Part shown: piece after piece, positions 60,948 through 64,000 of the stretch
How positions within the stretch are numbered: the stretch's first letter is position 1
Layout: each line of letters begins with the position of its first letter
Source of the DNA: Rhizobium sp. Q54
GTDB taxonomy: Bacteria > Pseudomonadota > Alphaproteobacteria > SMXS01
Direction of reading: 5' to 3'
Assembly: GCA_945907245.1 (NCBI GenBank)
Contig: CAMDTB010000010.1
Span: 1 to 64,000, forward strand
DNA: 64,000 bases
Notes under the pieces: generated by a model
Database searches by the model: none
The model's input: only the letters and a program-made list of their open reading frames with translations
Told to the model about the DNA's origin: nothing
Translations under genes and position numbers: made by a program

Positions 60948-62879
60948 ATGGACATCAAGGGCGAGCGCTACCGCAAGCTGAGCCGCCGGGCGATGATCCT
61001 GGGCGGGGTGCAGGCGCTGGGGCTGCTGACGCTGGTCGGCCGCATGGTCCACCTGCAGATCATCAATGCCGACCAGTACAAGCTGCTGGCCGAGGAGAAC
61101 CGCGTCAATCTGCGGCTGATCAGCCCGCTGCGCGGCCGCATCCTCGACCGGCACGGCAAGGAGATCGCCAACAACCAGCTCAACTACCGGGTGTCGGTGA
61201 TCCCGGAGCAGGCGCGCGACTTCAAGGCGACCCTGGCGCAGCTGTCCGGCATCATCCCGCTGCCGCCGCAGAAGCTGGAGGCAGTGCTGCGCCAGGCCGA
61301 GCGGTCGCGCCGGTTCCTGCCGGTGACCGTGTCGGACAATCTCACCTGGGAGGAGTTCGCCCGGGTCAACAGCATCGCCCCGGAGCTTCCCGGCGTGCAG
61401 CCGGACGCCGGCCGCAGCCGGTTCTACCCCTATCCGGCCGATTTCGCGCACCTGTCCGGCTATGTCGGCCAGATCACCGACGACGACCTGAAAAAGCTGC
61501 CGGACGATCCGCTCTACATGCTGCCCGAGTTCCGCATCGGTAAGCGCGGCCTGGAGCATTACCACGACAAGGCGCTGCGCGGCGTGCCGGGCCTGCGGCG
61601 GGTCGAGGTGAACGCGCTGGGCCGCGAGGTGCGCGAGTTGACCCGCGACGACGGCACGCCCGGCCAGGACCTGGTGACCAGCATCGATGCCGACCTGCAG
61701 CGCTTCACCATGCAGCGGCTGGCCGACCAGAGCGCCGCGGTCGTGGTGATGAACGTGCACTCCGGCGAGGTGGTCACCCTGGCGTCGGCGCCGGGTTTCG
61801 ATCCCAACGACTTCAATTTCGGCATCAGGACCGATGTCTGGAAGGCGCTGCTTGCCGACGAGCGCACGCCGCTGATGAACAAGACCGTGCAGGGCCAGTA
61901 TCCGCCGGGCTCCACGTTCAAGCCTATCGTCGCCATGGCGGCGCTGGAGGCGGGGCTGATCCATCCCGACGACACGGTGTTCTGCGGCGGCGGCATGCGG
62001 TTCGGCAGCCGGACGTTCCATTGCTGGAAGCGGGGCGGGCACGGCTCCGTGAACATGATCAGCGCGCAGGAGCAGTCCTGCGACGTCTATTTCTACGAGC
62101 TCGCCCGGCGCATGGACGTCGACACCATCGCGAACATGGCGAACCGTTTCGGCCTTGGCCATAGCCACGGCATCGAGATCGACCACGAGAAGGACGGCCT
62201 GGTGCCGACCAGGGCCTGGAAGAAAACCCGCAAGCGGGACCGCAAATGGCACGACGGCGAGACGCTCAGCGTGTCGATCGGCCAGGGCTACATGCTGGCG
62301 ACGCCGCTGCAGCTCGCGGTGATGACCTCGCGCATCGCCAATGGCGGCTACGCGGTGACGCCGACGCTGGTCAAGAGCAAGGCCAGACCGGGACGGGCTG
62401 CCGACAACTTCCCGTCTGTCGGCGTCACGCCGGAGGTGCTCAAGGTCGCGCATGACGGCATGATCGCGGTCATGGAAGGTGGACGCGGCACGGCCGGCAA
62501 AGCGCGCATCCGCGACTGGCCCCGGGGGCTTGCCGGCAAGACCGGCACCTCGCAGGTGCGCGCGATCACCGCCGCCCAACGCGCGGGCGGCGTGCCCAAG
62601 AACGAAAGCCGGCCATGGAAGGAGCGTGACCACGCGCTGTTCATCGCCTATGGACCCATCGACAACCCGGCCTATGCAATCGCGATCATCGTGGAGCATG
62701 GCGGCGGCGGCTCGGCCGTGGCGGCGCCCATCGCCCGCGACATCATGCGCGAGGCGTTCATCCGCGATCCGTGCGGGCTGACCGGAGGCCGGCCCATGAT
62801 GGTCGAGGCGGCGCTGCAGGAACTCGACCTGGACCGACACGATCACGACCACGACCACGAAGACCATGACCATGGCTGA
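60948..62879 (+). CDS. mrdA: Penicillin-binding protein 2 with His/Asp-rich tail
   Basis: A 643-residue class B PBP, the elongation transpeptidase working with RodA. It has a membrane anchor (about 14-35), the pedestal domain, then the transpeptidase with STFK (Ser322, Lys325), SCD (the SxN-equivalent, in QEQSCDVYFY) and KTGTS (Lys531). The last 18 residues (626-643) are almost only His, Asp and Glu repeats, resembling a metal-binding or disordered tail not usual in PBP2. Its coding end overlaps rodA. Confidence 0.95.
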   Translation: MDIKGERYRKLSRRAMILGGVQALGLLTLVGRMVHLQIINADQYKLLAEENRVNLRLISPLRGRILDRHGKEIANNQLNYRVSVIPEQARDFKATLAQLSGIIPLPPQKLEAVLRQAERSRRFLPVTVSDNLTWEEFARVNSIAPELPGVQPDAGRSRFYPYPADFAHLSGYVGQITDDDLKKLPDDPLYMLPEFRIGKRGLEHYHDKALRGVPGLRRVEVNALGREVRELTRDDGTPGQDLVTSIDADLQRFTMQRLADQSAAVVVMNVHSGEVVTLASAPGFDPNDFNFGIRTDVWKALLADERTPLMNKTVQGQYPPGSTFKPIVAMAALEAGLIHPDDTVFCGGGMRFGSRTFHCWKRGGHGSVNMISAQEQSCDVYFYELARRMDVDTIANMANRFGLGHSHGIEIDHEKDGLVPTRAWKKTRKRDRKWHDGETLSVSIGQGYMLATPLQLAVMTSRIANGGYAVTPTLVKSKARPGRAADNFPSVGVTPEVLKVAHDGMIAVMEGGRGTAGKARIRDWPRGLAGKTGTSQVRAITAAQRAGGVPKNESRPWKERDHALFIAYGPIDNPAYAIAIIVEHGGGGSAVAAPIARDIMREAFIRDPCGLTGGRPMMVEAALQELDLDRHDHDHDHEDHDHG

Positions 62880-64000
62880 CGCCCGCGCCGCCCGCGACCG
62901 CTATCGGCTGCTGATGTCCAAGATCATGGATCTGCACGGCAGCATGATGATCGTGCTGCTGTGCATCGCCGGCATCGGCTTCGCCATGCTGTACTCGGCC
63001 TCCTCCGGCGATTTCACCAAGCTGGCGGGCCGTCAGATGGTTGTCTTCGCCATCGGCTTCACCTGCATGGTCATCATCGCGCTGGTGCACATCAGGTGGT
63101 GGTGGAAGCTGTCCTACGCCATCTATGGCCTTGGCTTGGTCATGCTGATCGCGGTCGAGATTCTCGGCGATATCGGCGGCGGCGCCCAGCGCTGGCTGGA
63201 CCTGGGTTTCGTGCGGCTGCAGCCGTCGGAGATCATGAAGATCGGCCTGGTGATGGCGCTGTCGCGCTACTATCACGGCCTCACCCTCGATGACGTGAAG
63301 AACCTGAAAAGCCTGATCAAGCCCGCGCTGCTCATCGGCCTGCCGGCGATCCTGGTGCTGCGCCAGCCGGACCTGGGCACCATGCTGCTGATCGCCGCGG
63401 GCGGCACGACGATCCTGTTCGTCGCCGGCGTGCCGCGCAAGGTGTTCATCGTCGGTGCTGTCGTCGGCGTCCTGGGCGCCATCGGTGGATTCTACCAGCT
63501 TCACGACTACCAGCGCGACCGCGTGTTCACCTTTCTCGATCCGGACAGCGATCCGCTCGGCACGGGCTATCATATCCAGCAGTCGAAGATCGCGCTGGGC
63601 TCGGGCGGCGTCAGCGGCAAGGGCTTCATGCAGGGAACCCAGTCGCACTTGAACTTCCTGCCCGAGAAGCATACCGATTTCATCTTCACCGCGCTGGCGG
63701 AGGAGTTCGGATTCGTCGGCGGCATTACGCTCGTAATCCTTTACGCGGTGCTGATCGGCTACGGCTTCCTGATCGCCCTGTCGGCACGCAACCATTTCGC
63801 GCGGCTGCTGGCGGTGGGAGTCACCACCACGTTCTTCCTCTATGTGTTCATCAACATCGCCATGGTCATGGGATTGATTCCGGTGGTGGGCGTGCCGCTG
63901 CCGCTGGTGTCGTTCGGCGGTTCGGCGATGATGACACTGCTGATCGGCATGGGCTTGCTGATGAACGTCTACGTCCACCGCAACGTGCTCCTGTCTCGCC
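62872..64000 (+). CDS. rodA: Rod shape-determining protein RodA, partial
   Basis: 376 codons are visible and the frame runs past the window end. RodA is the SEDS glycosyltransferase that polymerises lipid II with PBP2. Signatures include FAMLYSASSGDF, GAQRWLDLGFVRLQPSEIMK, FLPEKHTDFIFTALAEEFGF (catalytic Asp) and GLIPVVGVPLPLVSFGGSAM. ATG 62872 overlaps the PBP2 gene by 8 bases; ATG 62866, two codons upstream and in frame, is also possible. Confidence 0.96.
   Translation, partial: MADARAARDRYRLLMSKIMDLHGSMMIVLLCIAGIGFAMLYSASSGDFTKLAGRQMVVFAIGFTCMVIIALVHIRWWWKLSYAIYGLGLVMLIAVEILGDIGGGAQRWLDLGFVRLQPSEIMKIGLVMALSRYYHGLTLDDVKNLKSLIKPALLIGLPAILVLRQPDLGTMLLIAAGGTTILFVAGVPRKVFIVGAVVGVLGAIGGFYQLHDYQRDRVFTFLDPDSDPLGTGYHIQQSKIALGSGGVSGKGFMQGTQSHLNFLPEKHTDFIFTALAEEFGFVGGITLVILYAVLIGYGFLIALSARNHFARLLAVGVTTTFFLYVFINIAMVMGLIPVVGVPLPLVSFGGSAMMTLLIGMGLLMNVYVHRNVLLSR

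Noticed and set aside
60855-62873. 672-codon minus-strand open frame opposite mrdA
   Set aside because: Shadow of the PBP2 gene; no family features, His/Gln/Arg-rich composition.

Overview
The window is GC-rich, tightly packed bacterial chromosome, most likely from an alphaproteobacterium. The evidence is the UPF0262 and DUF2948 families, YacG next to an RNase E/G-Maf-InfA cluster, a short-form HisG, MurA beside DUF2948, and promoters of the TTGAC-N17-TAGGGT kind. I cannot name the genus. There is no prophage, IS element or CRISPR array, and no ribosomal RNA. Two tRNA genes, Phe(GAA) and Thr(GGT), are present.

Layout. 0-7.4 kb: catabolic-looking genes (SnoaL-like protein, SDR, Rieske oxygenase, winged-helix regulator, cytochrome P450) around an AI-2E-type membrane protein and a neutral zinc metallopeptidase. 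7.5-11.5 kb: a group of unrecognised envelope genes, two lipoproteins flanking a 614-residue helical-repeat protein. 11.4-20.2 kb: mixed single genes (enoyl reductase-like protein, DUF4126, VOC, GtrB-type glycosyltransferase with a neighbouring membrane protein, aldo/keto reductase, M15 peptidase, orphan MCE protein). 20.4-21.5 kb: an Xre/RES toxin-antitoxin pair beside tRNA-Phe. 21.7-28.1 kb: a conserved housekeeping block on the minus strand (yacG, RNase E/G, maf, infA, two paralogous Cys-rich lipoproteins, LMW phosphatase, UPF0262, hisD, hisG). 28.2-40.8 kb: accessory genes (VapBC, DUF35 protein plus thiolase, molybdopterin oxidoreductase, secreted glycosidase-like protein, SnoaL protein, MFS transporter, enoyl-CoA hydratase, DUF2332, HTH-citrate synthase). 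40.8-43.1 kb: DUF2948, murA, dcd. 43.3-51.2 kb: DsbD-type reductase with an exported thioredoxin-fold partner, tRNA-Thr, serB preceded by a small coupled ORF, miaA. 51.2-54.8 kb: ilvB-ilvH-ilvC, closed by a strong terminator. 54.8-57.9 kb: phosphotransferase, small ORF and acyl-CoA synthetase in one overlapping operon. 58.2-64 kb: the cell-shape operon mreB-mreC-mreD-mrdA-rodA, with rodA running off the end.

How the genes work together. Acyl-CoA synthetase, enoyl-CoA hydratase, DUF35/thiolase, P450, Rieske oxygenase, SDRs and SnoaL-like proteins together suggest degradation of lipophilic, steroid-like or aromatic substrates, but they sit in separate small units and the substrate is not readable from the sequence. 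The housekeeping blocks cover branched-chain amino acid, histidine and serine synthesis, peptidoglycan precursors, dUTP supply and rod-shape elongation.

Points most worth a second look: MurA has Asp where the fosfomycin-target Cys is expected; a helical-repeat protein is coupled to a lipoprotein; an HTH-citrate synthase fusion appears to have a leaderless promoter inside overlapping palindromes; two toxin-antitoxin promoters carry clear operator repeats; SerB is preceded by a coupled small ORF that looks like its missing N-terminal domain; a membrane-protein gene has an in-frame TAG at codon 14; and PBP2 ends in a His/Asp-rich tail overlapping rodA.
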